64,000 nt of DNA from Streptomyces bottropensis ATCC 25435 (GTDB lineage: Bacteria > Actinomycetota > Actinomycetes > Streptomycetales > Streptomycetaceae). How positions within the stretch are numbered: the first letter of the stretch is position 1; each line of letters starts with the position of its first letter. The position numbers were made by a program, and so were the translations under genes. The notes below the pieces were generated by a model that was not told the origin of the DNA, ran no database searches, and worked only from the letters and a program-made list of their open reading frames with translations. Shown piece after piece: positions 19,088-27,137 of the stretch. Where the stretch lies: the NCBI RefSeq assembly GCF_000383595.1, contig NZ_KB911581.1, positions 6,531,519-6,595,518 of the forward strand. The letters are read 5' to 3'.

Positions 19088-20493
19088 GCGGGGGTGTGTC
19101 CTTCGGGGAGGTCTGCGCGAGTCGTGGGTGCTGTGGCTTCGGTGGCCGTGGCGGCTTCCACGAGCTTCAGCAGGGTGGTGAGGTCGTCCGGCCGGGTGTG
19201 GGGGTTGAGCAGGGTGACCTTGAGCCAGAGGCGGCCGTCGAGTGCGGCGCGGCCTATGACGGCCCGGCCGTCGTGGAGGAGTCGGCGGCGTACGGCGGCC
19301 ACGGCGTCGTCGGGGGCGCCGGTGGGCCGGAAGAGGACCGTGCTGATGGTGGGCCGGTCGTGGAGTTCGAAGGCGGGGTGGGCCTCGACGGTGGTGGCGA
19401 AGTCCTGGGCGAGTGCGCAGACCTGGTCGACGAGCCGGCCGATGCCGTGGCGGCCCAGGGTCTTGAGGGTGACGGCGATCTTGAGGATGTCGGGGCGTCG
19501 GGTGGTGCGCAGGGACCGGCCGAGGAGGTCGGGCAGGCCGGCCTCGGTGTCGTCGTCGGCGTTGAGGTAGTCGGCCCGGTGGCCGAGGACGGCGAGGTCG
19601 GGTGCGTCGCGTACGGCGAGGAGTCCGGCGGCTACGGGCTGCCAGCCGAGTTTGTGCAGGTCGAGGGTGACGGTGTGGGCGCGGGTGAGGCCGTCGAGGA
19701 GGGGGCGGTGCCGGTCGCTGAGGAGGAGGCCGCCGCCGTAGGCCGCGTCGACGTGGAGCCGGGCGCCGTGGGCGGCGCAGAGGTCGGCGATCTCGGGGAG
19801 CGGGTCGATGAGTCCGGCGTCGGTGGTGCCCGCGGTGGCGGCGACGAGGAGGGGGCCCGGGAGGTGGGTGAGGGCGTCGTCCAGGGTGGTGGGGTCCAGG
19901 GTGCCGGCCGGGCTGGGCAGGACGACGGGCTCGGGGAGGCCGAGGAGCCAGGCGGCGCGGGGCAGGGAGTGGTGGGCGCCCGCCGCGGTGACGAGCCGTA
20001 CTCCGGGGTGGGCCTCGCGGGCCAGCAGGACGGCGAGCTGGTTGGACTCGGTGCCGCCGGTGGTGACCAGGGCGTCGGCGGCGCCGATCTCCTGGGCGAG
20101 TGCCCGGGTGACCAGCGCTTCGAGCGCGGAGGCGGCCGGGGCCTGGTCCCAGGAGTCGAGGGAGGGGTTCAGCACGGTGGCGGCGAGGTCCGCGGCGGCG
20201 GCCACGGCCAGGGGTGGTGTGTGGAGGTGGGCCGCGCACAGGGGGTCGGCCGGGTCGGCGGTGCCTGCCGCGAGGGCCCGGACCAGCCGGTGGAGGGCGT
20301 CCGGCTCGCCCTCGGCGGGCAGCGCCTCGCCGAGGGCCTGGCGTACCTGCGCCGCGACCGTCCGCGGGCCGCCGGCGGGGAGGGGGCCGCCCCGGGCCTC
20401 CGCGCCTTCCCGCAGGGCGTCGAGCACCGTGTCGAGGAGGGGACGGAGGCTGCCGGGACCGTGGGGTCCCGAGGCGAGGGGCGGGGTGGTCAT
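19084..20493 (-). CDS. PLP-dependent amino-acid decarboxylase (group II, DesA-like)
   Basis: A 469-residue group II pyridoxal-phosphate decarboxylase (aromatic/diaminobutyrate/lysine decarboxylase superfamily). Features are NPSLDSWDQAPAAS, TTGGTESNQLAVLLA in the cofactor-binding region, LHVDAAYGGGLLLS with the PLP-nitrogen Asp, and the Schiff-base lysine in TLDLHKLGWQP. Coupled to the following N-monooxygenase it probably decarboxylates a basic amino acid (lysine to cadaverine or diaminobutyrate to diaminopropane) before N-hydroxylation. The substrate cannot be told from sequence. ATG 20493 is preceded by GGAGGA. No DmdR/IdeR-type iron box was recognised in the 155-base gap upstream. Confidence 0.88.
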   Translation of the reverse strand: MTTPPLASGPHGPGSLRPLLDTVLDALREGAEARGGPLPAGGPRTVAAQVRQALGEALPAEGEPDALHRLVRALAAGTADPADPLCAAHLHTPPLAVAAAADLAATVLNPSLDSWDQAPAASALEALVTRALAQEIGAADALVTTGGTESNQLAVLLAREAHPGVRLVTAAGAHHSLPRAAWLLGLPEPVVLPSPAGTLDPTTLDDALTHLPGPLLVAATAGTTDAGLIDPLPEIADLCAAHGARLHVDAAYGGGLLLSDRHRPLLDGLTRAHTVTLDLHKLGWQPVAAGLLAVRDAPDLAVLGHRADYLNADDDTEAGLPDLLGRSLRTTRRPDILKIAVTLKTLGRHGIGRLVDQVCALAQDFATTVEAHPAFELHDRPTISTVLFRPTGAPDDAVAAVRRRLLHDGRAVIGRAALDGRLWLKVTLLNPHTRPDDLTTLLKLVEAATATEATAPTTRADLPEGHTPA

Positions 20494-20607
20494 GGATTCC
20501 TCCGGAGCACGGGGAACCCCATCTTGTACGCCGATCGGGTGCTGAGAGCGGAAAAGCCGTTGAATACAGCCGAAAGAGGGTACGGGGGCCTGCCCTCGAC
20601 GGCAGCA

Positions 20608-20623
20608 CGCCCCGAAGGGGGCG
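20608..20623 (-). terminator. Hairpin after pepN
   Basis: CGCCCC (20608-20613) pairs with GGGGCG (20618-20623) around the loop GAAG, 26 bases downstream of the pepN stop. Outer flanks GGCAGC and GCTGCC could extend it. It may end the pepN transcript before the decarboxylase gene on the same strand. Confidence 0.6.
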
Positions 20624-20648
20624 CGCCGCCGCTGCCCGTGACCGGTCC

Positions 20649-23153
20649 CTACGCCTCGCGTACCCGCAGCGCGCGCCGCAGGTCGTCCAGTTGGTCCACC
20701 AGTTTCCGCCGGAGCGCCGGGATCAGGTCGCCGTCCTGGAGGAACCGTTCCCCGAGGCCGAGGGTGTCCGGGTCGACCGCGTACACGGGGAACGCCCAGC
20801 GTCCCGCGGCTTCCGCGATCGCCGGTCCGCGCCGGGCGGCGAGGGCACCCGCGTCGGCCCAGTACCGCTCGACGTACTCCGTCAGCAGGTCCGCCTGTTC
20901 GGGCTGCCAGAACCCCTGGGCGGTGGCGGTGAACAGGTAGTTGGAGAGGTCGTCGCCGGTGAACATCGCCTCCCATGCGGCCTGTTTGGCCTCGGGTTCG
21001 GGCAGCGCGGCCCGGCAGCGGGCGGCGCCTTCCCGGCCGCTGGCGCTGGGGTCGCGTTCGAGTTCCTCCGCGATGGCTGCGGCGTCGACCGCGCCGAGGA
21101 CGGCGAGGCGGCCAAGGACGCGCCAGCGCAGTTCGGGGTCGAGTTCGGGTCCGCCGGGGACGGTGCCGTCGGCGAGCCAGGCGGCGATGGTCTCGGGGTG
21201 GGCGGCGACGTCGATGAAGTGCCGTACGGCGGTGAGGCGCAGGCCGGGGTTGTCGCCGTCCTCGGTGCGGCGGATGAGGTCGCGGCACAGGGAGCCGAGG
21301 GTGGACAGGCCGGCGGCGCGCTGCTCGGGGGCGAGGTAGCGGTCGGCGACCTGGGTGGTGGCGAAGGAGAGGACGCCCTGGACGATGGCGAGGTCGGTCT
21401 CGCGCGGGAGGTGGGTGCGGGCGGCCTCCAGGTAGGCGGTGGGCGGGAGTTCGGCGTCGCGTACGGCGTCGCGCAGGGCGTTCCAGACGACGGCGCGGGT
21501 GAGCGGGTCGGGGAGGCCGCTGAGGTGGCCGGTGACGGCGGTGAAGGATTCGGGGTCGAAGCGGATCTTGGCGTAGGTGAGGTCGCCGTCGTTGAGGAGG
21601 AGGAGTGCGGGCCGCTTGCCGATGGGCTGGTCGGCGGTCTGGGGGAGGTCGAGTGCGAGGCGGTCGCGGAGGGTGAGGTGGCCGTGGTCGTCGCCGGGGT
21701 CCCGGTCGTAGACGCCGACGGCGATGTGGTGGGGGCGGCCGCCGGCGCGGTCGACGGTGAGGGTGTGGGTGCCGTCGGCGGCGCGGGTGATCTTCGGGGT
21801 GAGGGTGTCGACGCCGGTGGTGCGGAGCCAGGCGTCGGCCCAGGCGTGGACGTCGCGTTCGGTGGCGCCGGTGAGGTTGTCGATGAAGTCGGCGAGGGTG
21901 GCGTTGCCGAAGCGGTGGCGGGTGAAGTGGGCGTTGATGCCGGCGAGGAAGTCCTTCTCGCCCATCCAGGCGACGAGCTGGCGCAGGGCGGAGGCGCCCT
22001 TGGCGTAGGAGATGCCGTCGAAGTTGAGGAGGGCGGCGGCGGTGTCGTCGACGGCTTCGGGGGCGACGGGGTGGGTGGAGGGGCGCTGGTCGGCGTCGTA
22101 GCCCCAGGCCTTGCGGGCGACGCCGAAGTCGACCCAGGTGTCGGCGAAGCGGCTGGCTTCGGTGAGGGTCTGGTAGCCCATGTACTCGGCGAAGGACTCG
22201 TTGAGCCAGATGTCGTCCCACCAGCGGAGGGTGACGAGGTCGCCGAACCACATGTGGGCCATCTCGTGGGCGATGACCATGGCGCGGGTCTGGCGTTCGG
22301 TGTCGGTGACGGCGGAGCGGTAGACGAACTCGTCGCGGAAGGTGACGAGGCCGGGGTTCTCCATGGCGCCGGCGTTGAACTCGGGGACGAAGGCCTGGTC
22401 GTAGGAGTCGAAGGGGTACGGCTCCTCGAACTTCTCGTGGTAGCGGTCGTAGAGGGCGCGGGTGACGTCGAGGATCTCGTCGGCGTCGGTGTCGAGGTGG
22501 GGGGCGAGGGAGCGCCGGCAGTGGATGCCGAAGGGCAGGCCGCGGTGTTCGGTGCGCACGGAGTGCCAGGGGCCGGCGGCGACGGCGACGAGGTATGTGG
22601 AGATCGGCGGGGTGGTCGCGGCCCGCACGGTGCCGTCGTCCTGTCGCTCGGTGATGCCGTTGGCGAGGACGGTCCAGGCCTCGGGGGCGGTGACGGTGAG
22701 GTCGAAGACGGCCTTGAGGTCGGGTTGGTCGAAGGCGGCGAAGACGCGCTGCACGTCGTCCATGAACAGCTGGGTGTAGACGTAGGTCTCGCCGTCGGTG
22801 GGGTCGGTGAAGCGGTGCATGCCCTCGCCGGTGCGGGAGTAGCGCATGGCGGCGTCGACGCGCAGTTCGTGGGTGCCCGCGGTGAGGCCCTTGAGGGGGA
22901 GGCGGTTGCCGTCGAGGGTCCCGGGGTCGAGGGGTTCTCCGTCGAGGGTGACCGAGCGCAGTTCGGCGGGCTTCAGCTCGACGAAGGTGTCCGCGGCCTT
23001 TTTCTTCCCCCGTACGGTGAAGTGGATGACGGTACGGGAGTCGAAGGTCTCGTCGCCACGCGTGAGGTCGAGTGCGATCTCGTAGCGGTGGACGTCGAGG
23101 AGCCGAGCACGGGCTTGCGCTTCGTCGCGCGTCAGTACGGACATGAGGGACAT
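20649..23153 (-). CDS. pepN: Aminopeptidase N (M1 zinc metallopeptidase)
   Basis: An 834-residue M1-family aminopeptidase that removes N-terminal residues from peptides in the cytoplasm. The substrate-recognition motif GAMEN is at 262-266, the zinc site HEMAH at 296-300 with the third ligand Glu in NESFAEY at 319. The C-terminal ERAP-like helical domain completes the length usual for Streptomyces PepN. ATG 23153 has AGG close upstream; the internal ATG 23141 (MSVLTRDEAQ) is an alternative start. The window has no second pepN. Confidence 0.94.
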   Translation of the reverse strand: MSLMSVLTRDEAQARARLLDVHRYEIALDLTRGDETFDSRTVIHFTVRGKKKAADTFVELKPAELRSVTLDGEPLDPGTLDGNRLPLKGLTAGTHELRVDAAMRYSRTGEGMHRFTDPTDGETYVYTQLFMDDVQRVFAAFDQPDLKAVFDLTVTAPEAWTVLANGITERQDDGTVRAATTPPISTYLVAVAAGPWHSVRTEHRGLPFGIHCRRSLAPHLDTDADEILDVTRALYDRYHEKFEEPYPFDSYDQAFVPEFNAGAMENPGLVTFRDEFVYRSAVTDTERQTRAMVIAHEMAHMWFGDLVTLRWWDDIWLNESFAEYMGYQTLTEASRFADTWVDFGVARKAWGYDADQRPSTHPVAPEAVDDTAAALLNFDGISYAKGASALRQLVAWMGEKDFLAGINAHFTRHRFGNATLADFIDNLTGATERDVHAWADAWLRTTGVDTLTPKITRAADGTHTLTVDRAGGRPHHIAVGVYDRDPGDDHGHLTLRDRLALDLPQTADQPIGKRPALLLLNDGDLTYAKIRFDPESFTAVTGHLSGLPDPLTRAVVWNALRDAVRDAELPPTAYLEAARTHLPRETDLAIVQGVLSFATTQVADRYLAPEQRAAGLSTLGSLCRDLIRRTEDGDNPGLRLTAVRHFIDVAAHPETIAAWLADGTVPGGPELDPELRWRVLGRLAVLGAVDAAAIAEELERDPSASGREGAARCRAALPEPEAKQAAWEAMFTGDDLSNYLFTATAQGFWQPEQADLLTEYVERYWADAGALAARRGPAIAEAAGRWAFPVYAVDPDTLGLGERFLQDGDLIPALRRKLVDQLDDLRRALRVREA

Positions 23154-23200
23154 GCTGCCTGATGCCTCAGGCCCAGGACAGGGGCGGGCCTGGTACGCGA

Positions 23201-23267
23201 CCTATGTCCGGTCGTGTGCGCCGTGCGTCCGGCCGTTTGCGGCCTATGCCCGGTCGTTCGCGCCGTC
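23201..23267. repeat. 25-bp imperfect direct repeat duplicating the end of the receiver gene
   Basis: 23201-23225 and 23243-23267 match at 21 of 25 positions (CCTATGYCCGGTCGT at the start of each), 42 bases apart. Read on the minus strand the second copy is the last codons of the response regulator plus its stop (DGANDRA), and the first is a downstream echo (HGAHDRT plus stop). It looks like a small local duplication. Confidence 0.7.
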
Positions 23268-23765
23268 GTGCTGTGCGGGGACGCGCCCCCGTTCGCGGCG
23301 GTGGTCGGCGGCGGACTCCAGGTTCTCGTGTTCCTTGAGGCGGGCGCGGAGGTCGCGGACCTCGCGTTCCAGGGTGTGGGCGCGGGCGTGGGCGTCGTAG
23401 AGGTAGCGGACCTTGGTGCGCAGGGCCCAGGGGTCGACGGGCTTCATGACGAGGTCGGCGACGCCGAGGCGGAAGGCGGCGGCGGTGAGGTCGGCGTCGG
23501 GGCCGAAGCCGGTGAGGAGGATGACGGGGATGTGCTGGGTCTGTTCGACGCCGCGCATGTAGTGGACGACGTCGAGGCCGCTGACGCCGGGCATGCGGAC
23601 GTCGAGGAGGAGCAGGCCGACCTGGCCGCGGAGGACTTCCTTGAGCGCGGCGTCGCCGCTGGTGGCGCGTGTGAGGCGGTGGCCCAGCGGGGCGAGGGCG
23701 CTCTCCAGGGCGTACAGCGTGTCCTCGTGGTCGTCGACGATGAGGATCCTGGCTTCGGACGGCAT
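23244..23765 (-). CDS. Orphan receiver-domain response regulator
   Basis: A 173-residue protein: CheY-like receiver at residues 5-120 (ARILIVDDHEDTLYALESAL, phospho-acceptor Asp in GLLLLDVRMPGVSG, Thr in ILLTGFG, Lys in LVMKPVDPW) then a helical, probably coiled-coil stretch HARAHTLEREVRDLRARLKEHENLESA and a basic tail. There is no DNA- or RNA-binding output domain. It resembles receivers that act through partner kinases or serve as adaptors. No histidine kinase is nearby. ATG 23765 follows GAGAGG. The gene lies between pepN and chorismate mutase on the same strand. Confidence 0.85.
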   Translation of the reverse strand: MPSEARILIVDDHEDTLYALESALAPLGHRLTRATSGDAALKEVLRGQVGLLLLDVRMPGVSGLDVVHYMRGVEQTQHIPVILLTGFGPDADLTAAAFRLGVADLVMKPVDPWALRTKVRYLYDAHARAHTLEREVRDLRARLKEHENLESAADHRRERGRVPAQHDGANDRA

Positions 23766-23837
23766 GACCTCTCACCGCGTGTAGTCGTTCCCTGACAAGG
23801 AGTGCTCACGCAGGATGCCCCGTCGGCGGGCCGGTTG

Positions 23838-24272
23838 TCACTCCCCCATGTCCGGCGCTGCGCCGGTGGTGTCCGTCGTGGTCGCTGTTTCCGCTGTGCC
23901 GCTCGTGTCCGCTGTGCCGCCGTTCAGGGCGTCGTCCGCGATGCGTTCGTGGTGCCGGATGACCTCGGCGATGATGAAGTTCAGCAGCTTCTCCGCGAAC
24001 GCCGGGTCCAGCTTGGCACTTGTCGCGAGTCCGCGCAGCCGGTTGATCTGTTGTGCCTCGCGGCCGGGGTCCGCGGGCGGCAGGTGGTGCGCGGCCTTGA
24101 GATGGCCGACCCGTTGGGTGCACTTGAAGCGCTCGGCGAGCATGTGGACGACGGCGGCGTCGATGTTGTCGATGCTGTCGCGCAGCCGGGTGAGTTCCGC
24201 CCGGACGTCCGCGTCGACCTCGGCGGCCGGCGCGGTCGCGGTCCTCGCGTCATCGGTGTGGCTGGTGGTCAT
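23838..24272 (-). CDS. Chorismate mutase (AroQ type)
   Basis: A 144-residue AroQ-fold chorismate mutase that converts chorismate to prephenate in Phe/Tyr synthesis. The core helix runs VRAELTRLRDSIDNIDAAVVHMLAERFKCTQRVGHLKA; the active-site basic residues are the Arg/Lys of LTRLR, AERFK and GHLKA. The second segment DPGREAQQINRLRGLATSAKLDPAFAEKLLNFIIAEVIRHHE supplies the other active-site half. The C-terminus is an Asp/Thr/Ala-rich tail with no ACT domain, so no feedback domain is fused. ATG 24272 follows TAGGGTG; GTG 24281 is possible. Confidence 0.9.
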   Translation of the reverse strand: MTTSHTDDARTATAPAAEVDADVRAELTRLRDSIDNIDAAVVHMLAERFKCTQRVGHLKAAHHLPPADPGREAQQINRLRGLATSAKLDPAFAEKLLNFIIAEVIRHHERIADDALNGGTADTSGTAETATTTDTTGAAPDMGE

Positions 24273-24354
24273 GGTCGTCACCCTACGACGCCGTGGTGCG
24301 GCGCCCGCACCGGCCTAGAGTGGAACGTATCGAGGCGTCTTTGGGGGTACGGAC

Positions 24355-25251
24355 GTGGCGGACGGCGGACCTGTCGAGCACGGCTACCCGCATCTGGACA
24401 CCGTGCGGGCGTCGATCACCGCGCTGTACAAGCGTCTGTCCTACGACACGATCCAGCAGTTCGCCACCAGTGTGGCCCCGGTCGACGTGGCGTTCTGCGA
24501 CAGCGACGATCTTCATCTCGGTGCGCAGCGGGTGGCGCGGGAGCTGGTGCGGCACTATCGGCTGCCGCAGGCCCGGATGGTCGTCGGCTTCCGGGAGATG
24601 ACGCATGCGGCGAGTGTCGAACTGGCGGCGGGGCCCGAGTACTTCGTCGAACTCAACGACCGCTTCCGGACACATCGGCGGGACATCGGGGCGGCTCTCG
24701 CGCACGAGGTGATGCATGTCTATCTGCACCGGCTCGGGCTGTCCTTCCCCGGCACCCGGGAGAACGAGATCCTCACGGACACGGCGGCGACGTATCTGGG
24801 GGCGGGGTGGCTGCTGCTGGACGCGTACCGGGAGGATGCCGCGTCGTCGCAGAAGCTGGGGTATCTGACGCCGGAGGAGTTCGGGTACGTGCTGGCCAAG
24901 CGGGCGCAGGTGTTCGGGGAGGACCCTTCGGTGTGGTTCACCAGCGCGCAGGCGTACTCCGCGTTCGCGCAGGGCCGGGTGCGGGCTCTGCGGGACGGGC
25001 AGCAGCCGCCGCTGACGGCGGCGGGGTGGGCGGGGCGGCGGCGGTACGCGCGCGACCGGCGCCATGCGCAGGACCTGCCCTCGGGTTCGCCGGGGCCGGG
25101 GGTGCCGTACGCGTTCACGCCTGACGGGCGGGGGCCGTTGCGGGTGTCGTTCCCCTGCCCGACCTGTCATCAGCGGATCCGGGTGCCGGTGCGGGGGCGG
25201 GTGCGGGCGCGGTGCGGGTTGTGCCGGACGGTTCTGGAGTGCGACACGTAG
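24355..25251 (+). CDS. HExxH zincin-like protein with C-terminal zinc ribbon, unknown function
   Basis: A 298-residue cytoplasmic protein. In the middle HEVMHVYLHRLG (about residues 121-132) fits the zincin zinc-binding helix with a Glu base, and NEILTDTAATYLGAGWL shortly after supplies a likely third ligand as in gluzincins. The C-terminus has two Cys pairs, CPTCH and CGLC, forming a probable zinc ribbon. No signal peptide or transmembrane segment is seen. I recognise no characterised family. It could be an intracellular metallopeptidase whose ribbon recruits protein or nucleic acid. GTG 24355 is the first start of the frame, and TAGAGT 34 bases upstream may be its -10. Confidence 0.75.
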   Translation: MADGGPVEHGYPHLDTVRASITALYKRLSYDTIQQFATSVAPVDVAFCDSDDLHLGAQRVARELVRHYRLPQARMVVGFREMTHAASVELAAGPEYFVELNDRFRTHRRDIGAALAHEVMHVYLHRLGLSFPGTRENEILTDTAATYLGAGWLLLDAYREDAASSQKLGYLTPEEFGYVLAKRAQVFGEDPSVWFTSAQAYSAFAQGRVRALRDGQQPPLTAAGWAGRRRYARDRRHAQDLPSGSPGPGVPYAFTPDGRGPLRVSFPCPTCHQRIRVPVRGRVRARCGLCRTVLECDT

Positions 25252-25287
25252 GGTTTCGGTGCGCGCGCCGGAGGTGGGGGCCATGGA

Positions 25288-26217
25288 TCAGCCGGTCCCG
25301 TACACCGGCCCGGGAGTCCGCGCCCGCGCCAGGAGCTTTCGTACGGTCTCCCCCGCCTCCTGCGGGGTCCAGCGGGCCTCCTTGTCCGTGGTGGGGCCCG
25401 GGTGCCAGCCCTCCATGGCGGTGATGCGGCCGCCTTCCGTCTCGAAGACCCGGCCGGTGACGCCCTCGCTCGCGGCGGAGCCGAGCCACACCACCAGCGG
25501 GGAGACGTTCTCCGGGGCCATGGCGTCGAAGGCGGTGCCGGGGGCGGGGGCGGCCATGGCTTCGGCGAAGGCGCCCTCGGTCATCCTGGTGCGGGCGGCG
25601 GGGGCGATGGCGTTGACCTGGACGCCGTAGCGGGCGAGTTCGGCGGCGGCGACGAGGGTGAGGCCGACGATGCCGGCCTTCGCGGCGCTGTAGTTGCCCT
25701 GGCCGAGTGAGCCCAGCAGGCCCGCGCCACTGCTGGTGTTGATGATCCTGGCGGCGGGGGTGCGGCCGGCCTTGGCCTCGGCGCGCCAGTGGGCGGCGGC
25801 GTGCCTCAGGGGGAGGAAGTGGCCCTTGAGGTGGACGCGGAGTACGGCGTCCCAGTCGTCCTCGTCGAGGTTGACGAGCATGCGGTCGCGCAGGAAGCCG
25901 GCGTTGTTGACGAGGGTGTCGAGTCGGCCGAAGGTGTCCAGGGCGGTACGGACGAGGCCGGCGGCGCCGTCGGTGGTGGCGATGTCCCCGCCATGTGCGA
26001 CCGCCTCCCCTCCCTGCTCCCGGATCTCCGCGACGACCCGGGCGGCCGGGCTGTCGGGGTCCGGCGTGCCGTCGAGTCCGACCCCGAGGTCGTTGACGAC
26101 CACCTGGGCGCCCTCGGCGGCGTACGCGAGCGCGTGCGCCCGCCCGAGCCCCCGTCCGGCGCCGGTCACGACCACGACACGCCCTTCGCAGAGCCGGTGC
26201 GCGCTGTTGCTCGTCAC
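25288..26217 (-). CDS. SDR-family dehydrogenase of the HIP catabolic cluster (Rv3548c-like)
   Basis: A 309-residue short-chain dehydrogenase/reductase. NAD(P) motif VTGAGRGLGRAHALAY, NNAG in TLVNNAGFLRD, and active-site Tyr/Lys in YSAAK with the Ser in INTSSGAGL. The insertion VVVNDLGVGLDGTPDPDS is typical of the long 17-beta-hydroxysteroid-dehydrogenase-4-like subgroup. It ends with an extra segment after GRITAMEGWHPG, again as in that subgroup. GTG 26217 overlaps the stop of the preceding SDR by four bases. Order and strand correspond to Rv3548c of M. tuberculosis; a role in beta-oxidation of the steroid C/D-ring acyl-CoA is inferred. Confidence 0.85.
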   Translation of the reverse strand: MTSNSAHRLCEGRVVVVTGAGRGLGRAHALAYAAEGAQVVVNDLGVGLDGTPDPDSPAARVVAEIREQGGEAVAHGGDIATTDGAAGLVRTALDTFGRLDTLVNNAGFLRDRMLVNLDEDDWDAVLRVHLKGHFLPLRHAAAHWRAEAKAGRTPAARIINTSSGAGLLGSLGQGNYSAAKAGIVGLTLVAAAELARYGVQVNAIAPAARTRMTEGAFAEAMAAPAPGTAFDAMAPENVSPLVVWLGSAASEGVTGRVFETEGGRITAMEGWHPGPTTDKEARWTPQEAGETVRKLLARARTPGPVYGTG

Positions 26218-27071
26218 GGGTTCCCTCTCTCCGGGTCCTGGTCCTGCGGGTCCTGGTTTTGCGGGTCCTGGTTTTGCGGGTCCTGGTCTCCTGGGTTCTG
26301 ACCGGCTGTCGGGTGTCCCCGGTCGGCGGACGGTCGTCCCCGGTCGGCCGTCGACGCGTCCAGGAAGGCCGGGCGTTCGCCGCCGCCGTGGACGTGGAGG
26401 GAGGCTCCGGTGATGTAGGCGGCCGCGTCGGAGGCGAGGAAGACCGCCGCGGCGCCGATGTCGGAGGGGGTGGCGAGGCGGCCGAGCGGGACCGTGCCGG
26501 CCACGGCGGCGATGCCCTGCTCGTCGCCGTAGTGGAGGTGGGAGAGTTCCGTGCGGACCAGGCCGAGGACGAGGGTGTTGACGCGTATCTCCGGGGCCCA
26601 CTCCACCGCCATGGAGCGGGCCAGGTGTGCCAGACCGGCCTTGGCCGCGCCGTAGGCCGCCGAGCCGGGCGAGGGGCGGTCGCCGCTCACGCTGCCGATC
26701 ATGACGATGGTGCCCCGGGCCCGCCGGAGGTGTCCGCGGGCGGCGAGGGAGACGGTCAGCGGGGCGACGAGGTTGAGTTCGACGACGCGCGCGTGGCGGC
26801 GGGCGTCGGCCTCGGCGAGGGGTCGGTAGGGGGTGCCGCCGGCGTTGTTGACGAGGACGTCCACGCGAGGCAGCTCGGCGAAGAAGCGGTGCACCGCGTC
26901 GGGATCCCGGACGTCCAGGGGCATGAACTCGGCTCCCTTGAGCGGCACTTCGGGCGGGCGTCGGGCACAGGTCACGACCTCGGCGCCGGCTTCGGCGAAG
27001 GCTCGGGCGATGCCCGCGCCGACACCGCGCGTGCCTCCGGTGACGACCGCGAGCTTCCCGCTGAGCCGCAT
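26214..27071 (-). CDS. SDR-family dehydrogenase of the HIP catabolic cluster (Rv3549c-like), repetitive tail
   Basis: A 285-residue SDR. The NAD(P) motif is VTGGTRGVGAG, then VNNAGG and the catalytic Ser in GSVSG with YGAAK. The catalytic domain ends near ITGASLHVHGGGERPAFL. Beyond it lies about 45 residues of Asp/Gln/Pro-rich low-complexity tail with four QDP units, encoded by a 15-bp tandem repeat, which is not part of an SDR. Start ATG 27071 is 30 bases from the CCTAAC/GTTAGG palindrome. It is divergent from echA20 and corresponds in position to Rv3549c. Confidence 0.85.
   Translation of the reverse strand: MRLSGKLAVVTGGTRGVGAGIARAFAEAGAEVVTCARRPPEVPLKGAEFMPLDVRDPDAVHRFFAELPRVDVLVNNAGGTPYRPLAEADARRHARVVELNLVAPLTVSLAARGHLRRARGTIVMIGSVSGDRPSPGSAAYGAAKAGLAHLARSMAVEWAPEIRVNTLVLGLVRTELSHLHYGDEQGIAAVAGTVPLGRLATPSDIGAAAVFLASDAAAYITGASLHVHGGGERPAFLDASTADRGRPSADRGHPTAGQNPGDQDPQNQDPQNQDPQDQDPERGNP
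26232..26291. repeat. 15-bp tandem repeat, four units, inside the second SDR gene
   Basis: Four consecutive units of CGGGTCCTGGTTTTG or close variants (26232-26246, 26247-26261, 26262-26276, 26277-26291). In the gene they encode the repeating QDPQN tail. The T-run in the unit is unusual for this genome. Confidence 0.92.
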
Positions 27072-27100
27072 CCGCTGCTACCTTCCACTCACGAGACGAA

Positions 27101-27116
27101 CCTAACAAACGTTAGG
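27101..27116. promoter_or_regulatory. Palindrome CCTAAC-N4-GTTAGG, candidate KstR2 operator
   Basis: CCTAACAAACGTTAGG is a perfect palindrome of 6-base arms around AAAC. It lies in the 66-base gap between the divergent SDR (27071) and echA20 (27138) starts, so one bound dimer could control both. The left half CCTAACAA is shared with the site before ipdF/fadE30. Confidence 0.65.
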
Positions 27117-27137
27117 TGGAAGGTAGCTGATGCGCCG

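Noticed and set aside
17651..20608. 985-codon frame that would fuse sequence upstream to the N-monooxygenase
   Set aside because: The extra 507 codons are out of frame with the real decarboxylase gene and are Arg/Pro/His-rich shadow sequence; the enzyme starts at ATG 19087.
20494..20648. Search for an IdeR/DmdR1 iron box upstream of the siderophore-like pair
   Set aside because: No TTAGGTTAGGCTCACCTAA-like sequence is visible in the gap, so iron control was not annotated.
19084..22251. 1055-codon frame that would extend the decarboxylase into pepN
   Set aside because: Everything before residue MTTPPLASG is a shadow of pepN. ATG 20493 with GGAGGA is the true start.
20214..23162. 982-codon plus-strand frame opposite pepN
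   Set aside because: Antisense shadow; Gly/Val/Glu/Asp-rich with no motif, whereas the minus strand encodes a full M1 aminopeptidase.
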